From Incurvaria masculella (Eukaryota > Arthropoda > Insecta > Lepidoptera > Incurvariidae): a stretch of 64,000 bases of DNA. The position numbers were made by a program, and so were the translations under genes. Positions 36,515 to 48,460 of the stretch are shown here, piece by piece; position 1 is the stretch's first letter, and every line of letters starts with the position of its first letter. The notes under the pieces were generated by a model that did no database searches, was not told the origin of the DNA, and worked only from the letters and a program-made list of their open reading frames with translations. The stretch covers positions 12,939,595-13,003,594 of the forward strand of contig OX335644.1 of NCBI GenBank assembly GCA_946894095.1, written 5' to 3'.

Positions 36515-36777
36515 TCCATACTAATATTATACATGTGAAAGTAGCTCTGTCCGTCTGTTACGTTTCTCGCCCAAACCTCTGAACCAATTTTGATGAAATT
36601 TGGTATAGAGTCTGTAACGTGGTAAAGTACATAGGCTACCTTTTGTGGCGAAAATTACACTCAGAGGGTGAAAATAGGGATGAAATTGTGTATGGGAAAA
36701 GAAAATGTGAGGTTAGGTTAGGTTAGCCCTAAGTCCGAAACGAAATTGATCCGAGCAGAGCCGGGTGCCTCAGCTAG
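36515..36777 (+). mobile_element. Helitron-like non-autonomous element
   Basis: It begins TCCATACTAATATTATACAT after an A and ends gagccgggtgcctcagCTAG before a T, as expected for Helitron insertion between A and T. Internal text (gaaccaattttgatgaaatt) matches the abundant lepidopteran family from memory. It contains a GGTTAGGTTA run near 36712. Confidence 0.65.
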
Positions 36778-36878
36778 TATGTACATATATCAAATTCATA
36801 ATCTGGAACGTAAACACATACTCTAGTCAGTTCCGGCGAATCATTTGGCGTAGCACATCCACAATTTGGCAACAACAG

Positions 36879-37040
36879 GCGCGGTATATGGCGTACGCTA
36901 GGACCTCTTAAGGTGCCCGACTACGCCCATGGGATTTCGAACTTACATGGGGGCTGCGAAAACCATGCCGGCCGGCCATGGGCTTCTTCACACCATGTTT
37001 AAAGGACCCTAGGTTGTACTTTGGGGGAAATACTTCGAAA
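36879..37040 (-). repeat. LINE 3'-end fragment, reverse
   Basis: In reverse complement it matches the LINE tail at 61260-61430: cccccaaagtacaacctagg, gttttcgcagcccc, cccatgggcgtagtcgggca, gcgtacgccatat. Confidence 0.6.
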
Positions 37041-38060
37041 GGTTATTTCGTATGTACGGAGGTACAGTGTTATGCGGCTCCGACGAGCATTATCCATGGT
37101 AAAGACGATATAATGCAGAAAGAGACCCAACATCGTCGACGACGCTGTATCGAGTCCAGGGAGCCAAGCAGGTGGTTAGCTCAGCCGTCCCGCAATACTC
37201 CACGCAAGAACATATCTGCGCCTTGTAAAGGAGCAGTATTTGTTAAGATGGTTATACTAGCCAATGCGAATGGTTTGATTGCGTTAAGTTCCTGATCTAT
37301 ATGGAATGAGACATTGAAAAGAAAAATGCTACAGAAATTGATATTTTATGCATGGAAAAAATTTTTGAAGGCAAGTTTACGTCTTTTATGGACTAATATT
37401 TATTTTAATACAATTTCAAAGATCTTAACATTATCTACCCATTCAGCGAAGAACATGTTTAACTTTTCCCAATTTCTTAAACGAAACAATAAAAAAACCG
37501 GTTTCACGCGTTATGCGGGTTGGTCACATTTAGAAAGAATTATTTCGAGCTGCTCTAACTAAGCGACGTCGAGCTCTGGCGGCTATCTTGTTTTAATCGC
37601 AAAAATTGGTCCAAAATGTTTAGGTATGAGGAGGCTCTTAAGGTTATGAAAGGGTTTTTCAAAAATTTCCAACGCGCTACGGCGGATGATTATTATACAA
37701 GCTGTGTTGCTGTAAACTCTTCTGCGCCGCGCTCGTTTAGCATTACCCGTTGTTGTGACATCAGACAGATTTTTTCACGAATATCGTAATCAGAATATTC
37801 TTATCACAAGCTGTTCTTTAAAGCGTCGTCGTTACTTTATTTTAATCAAATCACAACATTTTAAATTATATAAAAAATGACATTTACACCCTTTTGTCGT
37901 ACTGTTGCACCGAGAGTCGAATCTCCTATTCGATAAGGTAGATATATGTATAAGGTAGATATATCGATAAGGCTTTCTACTCAAACGATTTTCTGTTTGG
38001 ATAATTCCCTACTACTTTTTAAAAAAAATCTAATTCAATTGCAGTAATGTTTAAACACTG
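37041..38060. other. unassigned intronic DNA
   Basis: No supportable feature. Confidence 0.4.
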
Positions 38061-38233
38061 AAAAGTAAAAAATAATTGCCATTTTTGTAGTTACGATTAT
38101 TGTTATTTTTTGAGTCGGCGTCAGCCGGGCACGCGCTGCGCCAATCAAGAGAACCTTGGCTACCTTGGCTGACACCGACTCAAAAAAAAAACGATAACCG
38201 TGACTACAAAAATGGCAATTATTTTTTACTTTT
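38061..38233. mobile_element. foldback MITE with about 63-bp arms
   Basis: AAAGTAAAAAATAATTGCC ... GAGTCGGCGTCAGCC is mirrored by GGCTGACACCGACTC ... GGCAATTATTTTTTACTTTT around a GC-rich loop (38129-38162). Confidence 0.7.
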
Positions 38234-38527
38234 TTGTGCTTTTTCTTTGAAGTCGGTTATTTTTTTTTTTTGTAATTTTTTTTATTTGTTTATTTTTAGT
38301 GAATCTGAAGTACACTAACTAATTTGTACACGTCTTTTCCAATAAAAAAAGAATCACCGAAATCGGTGGTCGTTATATTGAGTTATTCGTCCATTTGTCG
38401 CGCACATCTTAATACAAATTTAAGACTTATATGGTGTTCTCATGGATATCATTGTCAGAACTTAACGAAATTAAAATGGGATGCCGATTTGGATTAATGC
38501 TCAGATTTTTTTTGGAACGCTAAAATA

Positions 38528-38765
38528 AACGGGCCAAGTGCCAGTTACTTAATCTGTTTGCCAGTCGGACTCGCACAAGAAGGGTTCAGTTAATTATTTT
38601 TTATTTTACCTATTTGTTATTGCGGCAAAATAAATACACACTCTCTGAACATTTCAGCTGCCTACCTATTACGATTTATGAGATACAGCCCTGCGACAGA
38701 CGGACGGGCGAACAGTGGAGGATTAGTAATAGAGTTCCGTTGGCTGGCACCCTTTGCGCAAAAAG
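38528..38765 (+). repeat. GGGTTCCGT-type repeat, copy 4
   Basis: cgggccaagtgccag, ggactcgcacaagaagggtt, cggcaaaataaatacacact, and a degraded gagttccgttggct end. Confidence 0.6.
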
Positions 38766-38994
38766 AAAAGCGCACAAAATGTTTGCCGCCCTAGGCCCGA
38801 GCCAACTAGGCCTATAGGGAAATCTGCCCTTGCGCCCAGCCGTTGCTGCCTTGACAATTCCAACGCTGCAGAATCCTCAGGGGGGTTACCATGCTAAATG
38901 AACTCGCCGAGTGAACAGGCTAGAAGTGATTCACCGACGTTTAGTTGAATTGCGTACTATGCTAACCGTCAAACGACGACGTGTTATTCGGCCA

Positions 38995-39250
38995 ATTGAC
39001 GAGCGCCGTGGTACAGTGGTGAAACGTCCGCCTTACGTGCCAGAGACGTGGGTTCAAATCCATCCTCCGCCCACTGCATGACGTTTCAGGGTTCTCTGTC
39101 CAAACGGTGCCACCCTGCCCAACGGTGTCCGTCCCTCCATCTGTCAGCGGGCTGTAATAGGTAGACAGCTGACACTCCGAGCGACTATGCAATACAATAC
39201 AATATAAATAGTGTGTATTTATGTTGTATTTGTATTGTATATTATTCATC
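38995..39250 (+). repeat. tRNA-derived SINE, second family
   Basis: The head reads like a tRNA gene: A-box-like TGGTACAGTGG (39009-39019) and B-box GGTTCAAATCC (39051-39061). An unrelated body and AATAC-type repeats near 39190 follow. No mature tRNA fold is apparent, so it is not called a tRNA gene. Confidence 0.6.
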
Positions 39251-40106
39251 CTTTGGGACACTAAGAACATAATGAGGTGATCATGTTCCATGGTTCGTGC
39301 CTGATTTCTCAGTCAAATTACGAAATATTTTTCTGATATTTTTCACGTTAAATGAATCAACTGAGAGCTACGTCTGTACTTTATTTTATACATAACCTTA
39401 TCTCCGTGATATACGCATCTAAAAATAAAGTATGAAAATACAAAACGGTGTATATCATGGATACAAGTTAAGTTATTAAAAAAACTGAAACGTACAGAAG
39501 TAGCTTTCAGGTAATTTGTTTAATGTGCAAAATATCAGAACAATGTGTCTTAATTTGAGTGAGGAAACAGGCACGAGCCATTGTATGGAACTGGATCACC
39601 GGTCGTCAAAATGCTTCGATGCTTGCGCCTGCGCATGTGACATATTCAGCTCTACTGGGGCAACTGGGGCGTGTACGCGAACGGTGGTGGTGGTGCGGTC
39701 GGTGTGGCAAACTCGTGTGTTTAGTAATACTAGTGCGTAGGCGTAGGATAGCGCACGCGTGCGCGGTGCATTCGTTGACTCACGCCGATGGAGTTGCCCA
39801 CCGTCGTCGTCACGTCCGCAGTCCCCCCCTCACCCGTTACCCGCGCCCTCTCCGTCCGAAGACCAAACAACGTGACATTACGCGGATTATGTCGCTAGGT
39901 ATTACATACATAGAGATGGCGGTAGCGATAACCGAGAGGAGTGTTTATGTTGGTAACCAAACTTGTACATCACAAAGACGAAGTTTCTACCAACGAACTT
40001 GCGTCAGACGGCCTTCGGATGGTCATAGGTCTGCCCCACGGAGGATTTGGTCTGCCCGGACAGCTGTGACCACTATTATCTACCTAAATATCACTAAGAT
40101 GATGAC
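39251..40106. other. unassigned intronic DNA
   Basis: A long plus-strand frame (39559-40221) runs through an Arg-rich, CpG-containing patch into a MITE. I do not consider it a gene. Confidence 0.4.
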
Positions 40107-40109
40107 TAA

Positions 40110-40260
40110 GCCCCGGTTGCACGAAGAGACGGCCGAGTTAATCAACACGTCACTTTTAGTGAACCGCATAGAGTTCCTTCCATGCTGTCTATACAAAGTG
40201 ACGCGTTTAATCGTACGTTGACGTTGATTTTGATTGTTTGTCCTTTCGTGTACTCGGCCC
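40110..40260. mobile_element. TAA-flanked MITE, copy 2
   Basis: TAA at 40107-40109 and 40261-40263. Ends GCCCCGGTTGCACGAAGAG and CGTGTACTCGGCCC are inverted repeats. Internal cgtacgttgacgttgatttt is shared with the other copies. Confidence 0.7.
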
Positions 40261-40263
40261 TAA

Positions 40264-41499
40264 GATAGACAAAGATAACATGCAACCGAAAGGCGGGCTA
40301 CTAACACGATTTTGTTTTTGATTCGTCTATCGATCTGCTACTGGATTTGTTATTCTGTGGTACTGGCATTAGTGACAACACGTGCAAAAGTCATCTGACA
40401 CTGAGGGCTCAGGGCTCAGCCACGTGTGCACTTCCTATGCGTGGCAGAGCTCTTAGTATGATCATCTGATCTGGCGACGACGCGTTCAAATGCAAACATC
40501 TGTGGTCTAAATGTTAATCTCTTTATACTCTGGAAAATATGCACAACCTTACATGTCGGTTCTTTGACGTAGGTCTGAAATACAACCACCAGGCAAGAAC
40601 GTTTTCTGATAACATTTTTGTACGCTTTGGAATATGTTACTTATTTCATGCTTGAAGTTAAACCTCATGATAGTCCTATGACACTTAACAGGTGTCGAGT
40701 CAATAGTATGATGCTTTACTGGCAATCGCTAAACGTCAGGAATAGCATAGTCGTCTATGGATCGATTGGTTCCGGGCCGGTAATCCGCTAATTATAACCT
40801 CACCGGGCGGCGGTGGAGGAGATGGCGGGGCTGATATACCTGTATATACCAAATATATACCGTAATCACTCGGAATTATCGTGACGAAAGTTTAAACGCA
40901 GCCCTCGTTCAGGGATTTCCTTTCATTTTAGACGATTCGCTTGCTTGTCAACGGTATTTGTTAACATGAGCATTGTAATCACAAATTGTGCAACTATTTC
41001 CTCACGATTTCTCCCTATGATAGTCTCATTGGACTCGAAGACTCGTGTTGACTTGGGTGCTCTTAGTGACAACTCCGTCAGAGCAGTACTTTTATCTATG
41101 CTTCTGTGGAAGCAGGATTTTATGAATACATCTAAGTCCGCCGTTGCAGTTGTAGACATTTCTTGAGGGAAGCGGGTGTATGTAGATTTTAGACGCCCTC
41201 TTTCCTCCCATAGATGGAACAAATGAATGTATGTAACATTTTAAACGAAACCGTATTCTGTTTCTCAATAAGTATTAAATATTGTTATGGCAAGTTCGTT
41301 ATGATTGACTCATGTCATTATTTGCGCTAATAACAGCTGACTGGAATGGGGTTACGTACTAAAATATACATGTAGGCGAGAATATATGATTACGCACACT
41401 TTTACAGTTTAATTAGTGGGTTTTCTTCTGTTAGGTTTACCAAACTCTTTTATTCGTCAATTTACAACACATTTTGATTACCAGTCTATGCGGTATTTA
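40264..41499. other. unassigned intronic DNA
   Basis: No recognised feature. Confidence 0.4.
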
Positions 41500-41612
41500 C
41501 CTAATTTACAACCTGGGGTCCTTCAAATCAGCCCCCTGGTATGTAAGTTTGTAATCTCATGGTTGTCGTCGGGGACCTCTCATGTGAAGGCTTGGCATAC
41601 GCCATTTTCTTT
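41500..41612 (+). repeat. LINE 3'-end fragment
   Basis: aatttacaacctggggtcctt and gtcgtcggggacct...ggcatacgccat match the tail at 61290-61410 in order. Confidence 0.5.
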
Positions 41613-42467
41613 ACAAAAATACTAGAATGTCGACGTCCGACTGGTGGTTCCTGCCTTGAAAAACCGTCCGAATTTCTGATTAGAATTCTCTGGCACGTCG
41701 TTCGCCCCTGCCTCGCCCAACGGCGGCGGCGGGGACGGTTCGTGATGGCGCCGCCGCCAGTCGGGGAGCAGATGCGATGACGTCGGCGGCAGCAGCGGGG
41801 GTGGGCGGCGACGTGACGGCGGCGGCGGCGGTCCGCAATAGAGCGGGGGCGGTGGCGCAGGGAGGAAATCAATACCACGACGCTGGCGTGGTCGGTGGGG
41901 GGAGGAGGAAGGGGCGACCACCCCGTGCCGCCTCGAGCCATCTTGAACCCTCTCGCGGTAACACACGGCCGCTTGTCGCACGACTCTCCACAACAGGTCG
42001 ATCCAACGAGGGTTAATATCGAACTCGGTGTCGTCAACTTTACAAGGTAATGAAAACGAGTAAAAATGGGGATATTTCCTAGGTTAATTGATTTGGCGCC
42101 ATCCGTTTGATAGCATAACGAGTTGGCCCCTGTGAGCGTTCCTAATTGATTCAGCAAACACGTGGATGTGTGGCATGCGCGATGATGTTGACTATGTCGT
42201 GCTTTAAAGAAACTGTTGTGGGTGGGAAGGTCGCGGGCGGGCGACATCGCGACACTTGACCATGGTGTAATATTATCGATTCTAAAGTTACCCAAGTTTG
42301 TCTTTCAACGTCAGGTGCCAATCGTTGAGTTTATCGGTGATGATTCCTGTCATCTCTTTGATCGCTGGTAATCATGTTTGGAGTTCAAAATGAAGATAAA
42401 TTTCCGAAATCAGTAAATTGTTCGCATTGTGATCGTACGCGTTGTGAACCTAAGCGGTCTACCCGAA
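41613..42467. other. GC-rich island and unassigned DNA
   Basis: Positions 41704-41960 are made of CGG/GGC-rich sequence (gcggcggcggggacgg, gacggcggcggcggcgg). Open frames here on both strands reflect composition. The rest, to 42467, is unassigned. Confidence 0.4.
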
Positions 42468-42880
42468 GTGCGAAGGTCTCGGAGCTCAGCGGCGCGGGAA
42501 CTTGCTGTCCATGCCAGAGGTCATGGGTTTAAATCCCCACTCCGTTTATGCACCACTTTCTCTTTCGGAGTTGGATGAGTCGATTTCGTCTCGATTGCGA
42601 GCTGCTCCATAGTTAGAATTCCATGTAAAACTGTAGGTCCCCTTCCCCTCCTAGGTGATAGGGTTAAGCCCGCCTGATTTGGTACCATCTCATTGGATGA
42701 AAAGTCAAACTCGAAACGGGAATGTTTTTTTTCCGAGTTTTCCATCCGTTCAGTGTAGTCGTGTTCATAAAGTGAAGGTCCTGGCATGGCACCGAATTCT
42801 TTTGGAAATGCAGTGTGTTGGCTGATATCATTACGGTGGGTTTGGTATTCGATATCCTTGTCCAGTTACATAAAATGAAA
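42468..42880 (+). repeat. SINE, most complete forward copy
   Basis: The tRNA-like head has an A-box-like GGAGCTCAGCGG and B-box-like GGGTTTAAATCCCC (about 42526-42539). The body has ccatgtaaaactgtaggtcc and tttggtaccatctcattgga, and the tail ends ccagttacataaaatg. About 410 bp. Other copies lie at 398, 21636, 22801, 26750, 47262 and 60957. Confidence 0.65.
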
Positions 42881-43545
42881 TAAGGGCATAGCCGCTGCTC
42901 CGTGCCGTATTATGTCATCGCATGAACGCCAGCTACGATCGCCTACATTTTAGTTGTGTACTGCGGCCGAGCTAATTAGTGAATTTGACTCAGATCGCGT
43001 ATGTGAGTAGAGGCTATGCTAATGTTTGACTAACAAGGTCGACCCTGACCGTGCCGCGACGGCGCGCGGCGTGCGTCGTGCGTCGTGCGTCGTGTCGTCA
43101 CCGGAGGAGCCGTAAATGTTTAGGTGTCACTCGTTTTGTATTCTTCTTTTCTGCCACGCTCGAGCTCAGCTCTAGCCTGAGTCCCTGTGTTACGTACGTT
43201 TTATTACAACTCGTTCGTACTGATTATGTTAATTGTTATTTAATTTAATTCACGCAATGAACGACCCAAACAAGATATTTATATTTTCACATATATCTGC
43301 TACTGGTCGAGGTTCCCGGGTTCGCGTGTCGCATCGCCCGGCGCGCCCGCCCGCGCATTACTTCGTTTTCGCATGTTTTCGCACAGCGTTCTTTCTGACT
43401 TATTTTCTTATTTGGCTCCTAAGGGTCGTAGCGTTAAGTTTAATAGTTTATAACCTTCCTCAAGGTTTGGGTTATTAAACGCAAAAAGAATTTTGCAAAT
43501 CCGACCGTTAGATTGAAAAAAAAGAACTGTTCAGTTTTCTTATAT
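42881..43545. other. unassigned intronic DNA
   Basis: Short CG-rich patches at 43045-43105 and 43310-43360. No exon supported. Confidence 0.4.
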
Positions 43546-43556
43546 TCATATAGATA

Positions 43557-43789
43557 AGGGTTTCTCAACCTAGGCTTCATGGACCTCTGGGGGGTCCGTG
43601 ACATGAGTGCTGAGGGTCCATCTTTGATATGATTACAATAAATACTGCGCGTGATCCATAAAAAATACGTATCTTTATTTTATCAGTAGTAATTAATATA
43701 AAGTAGTTTTTTCATAATGCCTTGTTTTCTTTTTCTTCAAGTGAAAAATCCCGCAAGGGGTCCATGACTACAAAAAGGTTAAGAAACCT
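43557..43789. mobile_element. hAT-like MITE with direct-repeat flanks
   Basis: Inverted ends AGGGTTTCTCAACCT and AGGTTAAGAAACCT, flanked by TCATATAGATA at 43546-43556 and 43790-43800. The ends resemble hAT MITEs. The flanking repeat is 11 bp rather than 8, possibly by chance extension. Confidence 0.65.
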
Positions 43790-43800
43790 TCATATAGATA

Positions 43801-44618
43801 TACTATGCTGTAATGTTCAAAATTAGTTTGATGATTGTACCGGACATGTACATCGCCAATAGCATTATCGCCGTCATATAAGTTCATCACACCACATTAC
43901 CTATTATCATTTCATTATTATTATTTCATTTCATTCATTCAATTCATTCATTTCAGTCGTTTCTTTCATTTCATTGAGATTCAAAGAGTTTTTGGTTATT
44001 GAGACGATCCCAAGTCTTCCGACTGTCAATTTTGACATGAAATCAATGAAAGTAGCTGTCTTTGAATCTCAGCATGAGAGACTACCACAGGAAAAACCGT
44101 CATCGGTGGGTGGACGAGTCCATTGCGCAATGGACTGGGAATGGACTCGTCTACATGATCATAGCTTTTCTCAAGGGGCCCGACGCCAATTTTTTTGTAA
44201 AATACATTTTAAAATTAATAACATTAGAATTCAAACATGGCCTGCGGTTGGTTGATCAAAAATCTAAACGTCGAACGCTTCCCGCAACCAGTGTTTGGCG
44301 AATATAGTTTAATGAACAATAAGTAATGTTGGCGGTCAGGTGAAGCCAGCCGAGGCGAAATGCCTGACCGTATCGGGCGGGAACTCCTTCTAGGGTAAAA
44401 CGACTTGCGACCAGCACCGACCGCCCGGTTCGGTGGCGGCGGCGCGGTGCGGCGCGGGACGGCGCGGCGCGGCGCGGCGCGGCGACCGCTCCGCAGCTGA
44501 TAGAGACGTTTCCGTGACTGGGTGCTTCCGCCTCGACGACGTACATACATATTACGTGCGTGTGTAACTATGTCGGTGCCTCCTATGATCTGACATTAGA
44601 AACAGCTAATTTTTTTTT
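43801..44618. other. unassigned DNA with microsatellite and GC-rich patch
   Basis: An ATTTC/ATTC-type simple repeat lies at about 43905-43975. A CGGCG-rich island lies at 44393-44545 (ggcgcggcgcggcgcggcg). No gene seen. Confidence 0.4.
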
Positions 44619-44867
44619 AAATTTTTGCTTTCATAAAAGCACTATTTCGCTCCTGGATTACATTTTTTGCTTTTATAAAAGTGCTACCGTGCCTGGCTTA
44701 CATTTCTTTTGCACTTAAAAAATAAGCCATCTCCGGCCTGGATAAAATTTATTTTTCTCTCAAATCGCGAAAGACAGCTCGTCTTTCGCCTTGATGAAAT
44801 TATTTTGCTCTCATAAAAGGCGCAATTTTGCACCTGAATTACATTTATTTTGCTCTTATTAAAACGC
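44619..44867 (+). repeat. diverged minisatellite, about 60-bp unit
   Basis: Around four to five units of ttttgctctcataaaagcgc ... cctggattacattt, each with many changes. Confidence 0.65.
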
Positions 44868-45380
44868 GTTAGACATAATAGCAGATTTTAAGTTGTTGGA
44901 TTGCACAGGTACAGGTACAGTCCCGCGTATGTTGTCCGTGGTTTATCATTAATCTTTCTATTGTACGCTAATAGTTCACTACGTTTCACGTGTATCATGT
45001 TGTTCCCACTCTATTTTCGAAATACATTTAAAATAAAAAATAATATTAGGGTCACCAACGTTTTCTTAAAATTGACGAAAAAAGTTTCCGCACTAGAATG
45101 CTGTTATTTTAAAATTTTCGTTAAACTGTTTACAATTGCGCAAACTAATAATTTTGCTCACAAAGCAAAATATTGCCGTTTTCTGTTTATGTTGCCCGCC
45201 TTATTCATTCAAGTTTCCTCTTTCATATTACATATTCTTGTCAGCTTTCCGTTGTAAACGACACCGATGTATGAAACCAGATCATGCGTTGGATAAGCCG
45301 TGAGAACGATGCGGAGACGGCGGCGGCGGCGCGGCGGCGCTGAGCACTCTGGAGCAATGTTGCGTCAAAACCAATAAGGA
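44868..45380. other. unassigned intronic DNA
   Basis: An AT-rich frame at 44901-45257 has no motif. A CGG run lies near 45314-45340. Confidence 0.4.
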
Positions 45381-45633
45381 CAAGTGCGAGTCGGACTCGC
45401 GCACGAAGGGTTCCGTGCCATCGTACAAGATTTAAAACAAAAAAACACGTTCTTTATATGGGGCCCCCCTTTTATATTTATTATTTTTTAATTTAACCTA
45501 TTTGTTGTTATAGTGGCAAAATAAATACACACTCTGTGAAAATTTCAGCTGCCGTGTGACAGACGGACGGACGGACAGCGGAGGCTTAGTAATAGGGCTC
45601 CGTTTTCAACCTTTGGGTACGGAACCCTAAAAA
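45381..45633 (+). repeat. GGGTTCCGT-type repeat, copy 5
   Basis: caagtgcgagtcggactcgc, gaagggttccgtgccatcg, ggcaaaataaatacacactc, gacggacggacggac, and ggaaccctaaaa at the end. This is the same family as 49652-49928 in the opposite orientation. Confidence 0.7.
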
Positions 45634-46416
45634 TGAAATTTCGCACGTCCACCCCGCTCGACGTGCTCCGAGTCACTCCGCTAATGAGCGTAGATCAAGG
45701 CACTTTACACTATGTCATAAAAATACTTAAAGAGGTGCAAACATTGACGTACATAAAGTAAGGTGCAAATTATATTGTGATTGATGGTTGATTATAATTG
45801 AAGGTAATCGATATCTATTATTACTGAATGGCTGACGATAAGCCGCGTGAAACTTATTAAAGCATTCAGACGTAACGCCAGAGTTTGTTCGGCTTGAATA
45901 ACGCGTTTGGTGACATTGTTACGGCTTCTGTCAACGTCTATGTGTGTCCCGCTGCTCGCGGAATTCAGAAGGCGAACGCACGGCGGCGAGTGGCCCGCGC
46001 CGAGAACAATATGAACATGAACCCGATAAGAAAGCAAACGGAAATCAGTGTACCGTGAAAGTTATTTTCTCAGGCGCGTGATTGCCGCGGCTACCGAGAA
46101 CACTTTCGCCGCTGCGCTGGGTCGCGTCGCCGCCGCCGCCGGCTGCGCGCGCCATCTCGCGTCACGTGACACGCCGCCGCCGCCCCGCCTCCGCCGCCGG
46201 CGAGGGTGGTGACCTTCCGCGCAATCGCGTGGACAGAACAGCACCGCTGATTGCGGTTGCGTCACTTACGCAACCCTAAATGAGTTACCTCGTCTGGCTT
46301 GCACCAGCCAGAATACTCGATATCTCGGGCGGCGTTAGGAGGCTCGAAACGAATTGGTCTCGTTATATCCGTTTCATAAACCCCATAAAACACATGTATT
46401 GTTATTATTCGCGTCA
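45634..46416. other. unassigned DNA with GC-rich island
   Basis: Positions 46086-46255 are strongly CpG-rich and contain a palindromic CACGTG within gtcacgtgac. I cannot show that it is a promoter. Confidence 0.4.
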
Positions 46417-46749
46417 TTAATTTGTGAGTCCATGTACGTATATATGGCGCCATTGTCGTTCGTCGTAATTTTTGCTGTAACTCCCCAAAAATACGTTCCT
46501 AACTATAACTGCATTGGCGAGCACATGAGATGATTATTAGGCAAAGCGCAAATATTTGCTAATTGTAAATGGCAATTTTTGTACACATCTTCACCATCAT
46601 CTAAAGTCCAGTTTATTTTTGAAATTATTTTATAAGATAATGTTTAATGTGCTCTCCAATACCGCTATAGTTTGGACCTTCATATTTGTAAGGAGTTATA
46701 GCAGAAATATCTACGAACGACCGTGGTGCGATCTACATTGACAATTAAC
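46417..46749. mobile_element. MITE with about 60-bp inverted arms
   Basis: The left arm contains gtcgttcgtcgtaatttttg and ctgtaactcccc; the right arm contains ggagttatagcagaaatatc and acgaacgacc, in reverse complement order. It shares arm sequence with the element at 17443-18485. Confidence 0.6.
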
Positions 46750-47092
46750 AGGTCAGCGTGTTTTTATACTATAAGTTTTTGTCAACGAGCTGTTCGAATC
46801 GTGTCATCTGCTTATATTTTCACCTCCACCGCCTTATGATTGACAGGTTATTTAACGATACGTCCATTGAGCTAGCATCGCCGGACGCAGTGGTAATGAA
46901 ATAACGATGATGTATTATCATGAGTCATTGAATAGTATGGACGCGTCTCCCAATGCAATGCCGACAAATTAGTGTTGGAAATCAACGAGCATCCTCCTCG
47001 ATTTGAGGTAATATGATTCTTCAACTTTTGCTACCTAATAAATAAATCCCTAGTGGATCTATAACTGACATTTGAAGATGCCTAAGGGCCGA
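46750..47092. other. unassigned intronic DNA
   Basis: Nothing recognised. Confidence 0.4.
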
Positions 47093-47095
47093 GTG

Positions 47096-47195
47096 CACGA
47101 AAAGACAAAAAATCTAAATCAACGTCAACGTATGATTAAAAACGTCACTTTGTAAGGACATTATGGAAGGAACCGTCTCTTCGTGCAATCGGGCC
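47096..47195. mobile_element. TAA-flanked MITE, copy 3, minimal
   Basis: TAA at 47093-47095 and 47196-47198. Ends GGGCCGAGTGCACGAA and TTCGTGCAATCGGGCC. Only 100 bp, almost just the two inverted ends. Confidence 0.75.
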
Positions 47196-47261
47196 TAAGA
47201 GTTACTTTGTTACTTTGTTAGAAGTAACTACTTCTAGGTACCTGCTTTTTTATGCAACCTG

Positions 47262-47656
47262 ACATGCATGGCTAATACCACACAACTACCGTTATGACAT
47301 TAGCCTAATAAACGACATTCCCGAAGAATTTAGGTGCCATGCCAGGACCTTTCCTTTATAAGCACGGCTACATTGAACTGGATGGAAAACACGGACAATT
47401 TTTCATTGCCGCTTTGACCATCTTTTCGTCCTATGCGATGGTAACAACCCGGGCGGGCTCAAACCGTACCACCTTGTAGGGGACGGGGACCTACAGTTTT
47501 ACATGGATTCCGAACCATGGAGCAGCTCGCATTCGTGACGAAATGCACTTATCGAACGGCGAGAAATTGTCGGGGCCCATGTCGGGGCGAGAAATTGAAC
47601 CCCGACCGCTGGTACGCTAGACCAGTCCCCGCGCCACTAGGCTACGAGCCGCTCAA
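47262..47656 (-). repeat. SINE, complete reverse copy
   Basis: In reverse complement it starts with a tRNA-like head (A-box-like TAGCCTAGTGG, B-box-like GGGTTCAATTTC), then the family body (ccatgtaaaactgtaggtcc; ttttccatccagttcaatg) and the ggtattagccatgc tail. Confidence 0.65.
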
Positions 47657-48460
47657 GTTGGAAATATGTCGGATTCTGGAAGCCTGATTCAGCGTTATCT
47701 CTTGGCCATGCTGTATTCATCTGGAAGGTCTGTTAAGTTTTCTACGGTACGTATAATATACTGAACATGGAGGGATACCGAATCTGTCATTATGTTAGGC
47801 TTTATATGCGGGCACATTAGAATGGAAGATTCGGACAATTCATTATTGCCGGTTATTACCATATTTCAACGGTATCCCCAGGCACGTTTAACCTTACGTA
47901 AGTACTAGTTAGCTGTTCTTACTTAGGGAACAGGTTTTCCATAGAAGTTCAGGCCGCTCACCAGTCATGAGCTAAGTTTCTTCAGGTCGAGGCTACGACA
48001 GCACACTAATCGACCATACAGAGCTATTGATTGATCGGCATTGACACTTTCTTTGTCGCCATTGTGCCGGCTGACAGATGGTGCGCCGCGGTTCGTCGAG
48101 GTCGGTGTGCTTTTTATCAAATTGGGACAAGTTTAACGGCTCACTGTCCTCGTTCCCTCAGCCTCGCCAGCGTGAGCGTCGGTTCTACATGCGCTGTGAC
48201 GATGCATGTGTGTACAGTGTCGGACGGACCAAACTATGCGAACACGACTTGCCGTTGGGCATGTCACTCACTGGTGAACAGGGTGTTTTTGAGGGCCGAA
48301 CGTGAAGACGTGAACGTAAGAAGAAGAAACCGAGTTGCAGCTCGTGTCAGGAGAGCTCAATTAGCGTGGGAAACGGAAAATGCCAACCAGCACGCGTGTG
48401 TTGAATTTATCATTGCACTACGTGCTAGCGCGAAATGAGTAACATGATGATATTTTACAT
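47657..48460. other. unassigned intronic DNA
   Basis: The 135-codon frame at 48031-48438 has no motif and is not called. Confidence 0.4.

Noticed and set aside
38995..39070. A functional tRNA gene
   Set aside because: A- and B-box-like sequences are present but I cannot fold a full cloverleaf, and the sequence continues into a SINE body.
39559..40221. A 220-codon plus-strand frame
   Set aside because: It crosses from CpG-rich DNA into a TAA-flanked MITE, is rich in Arg and His, and shows no domain.
41528..42295. A 255-codon minus-strand frame and its neighbours in other frames
   Set aside because: The CGG-rich composition keeps several frames open on both strands at once; there is no conserved motif.
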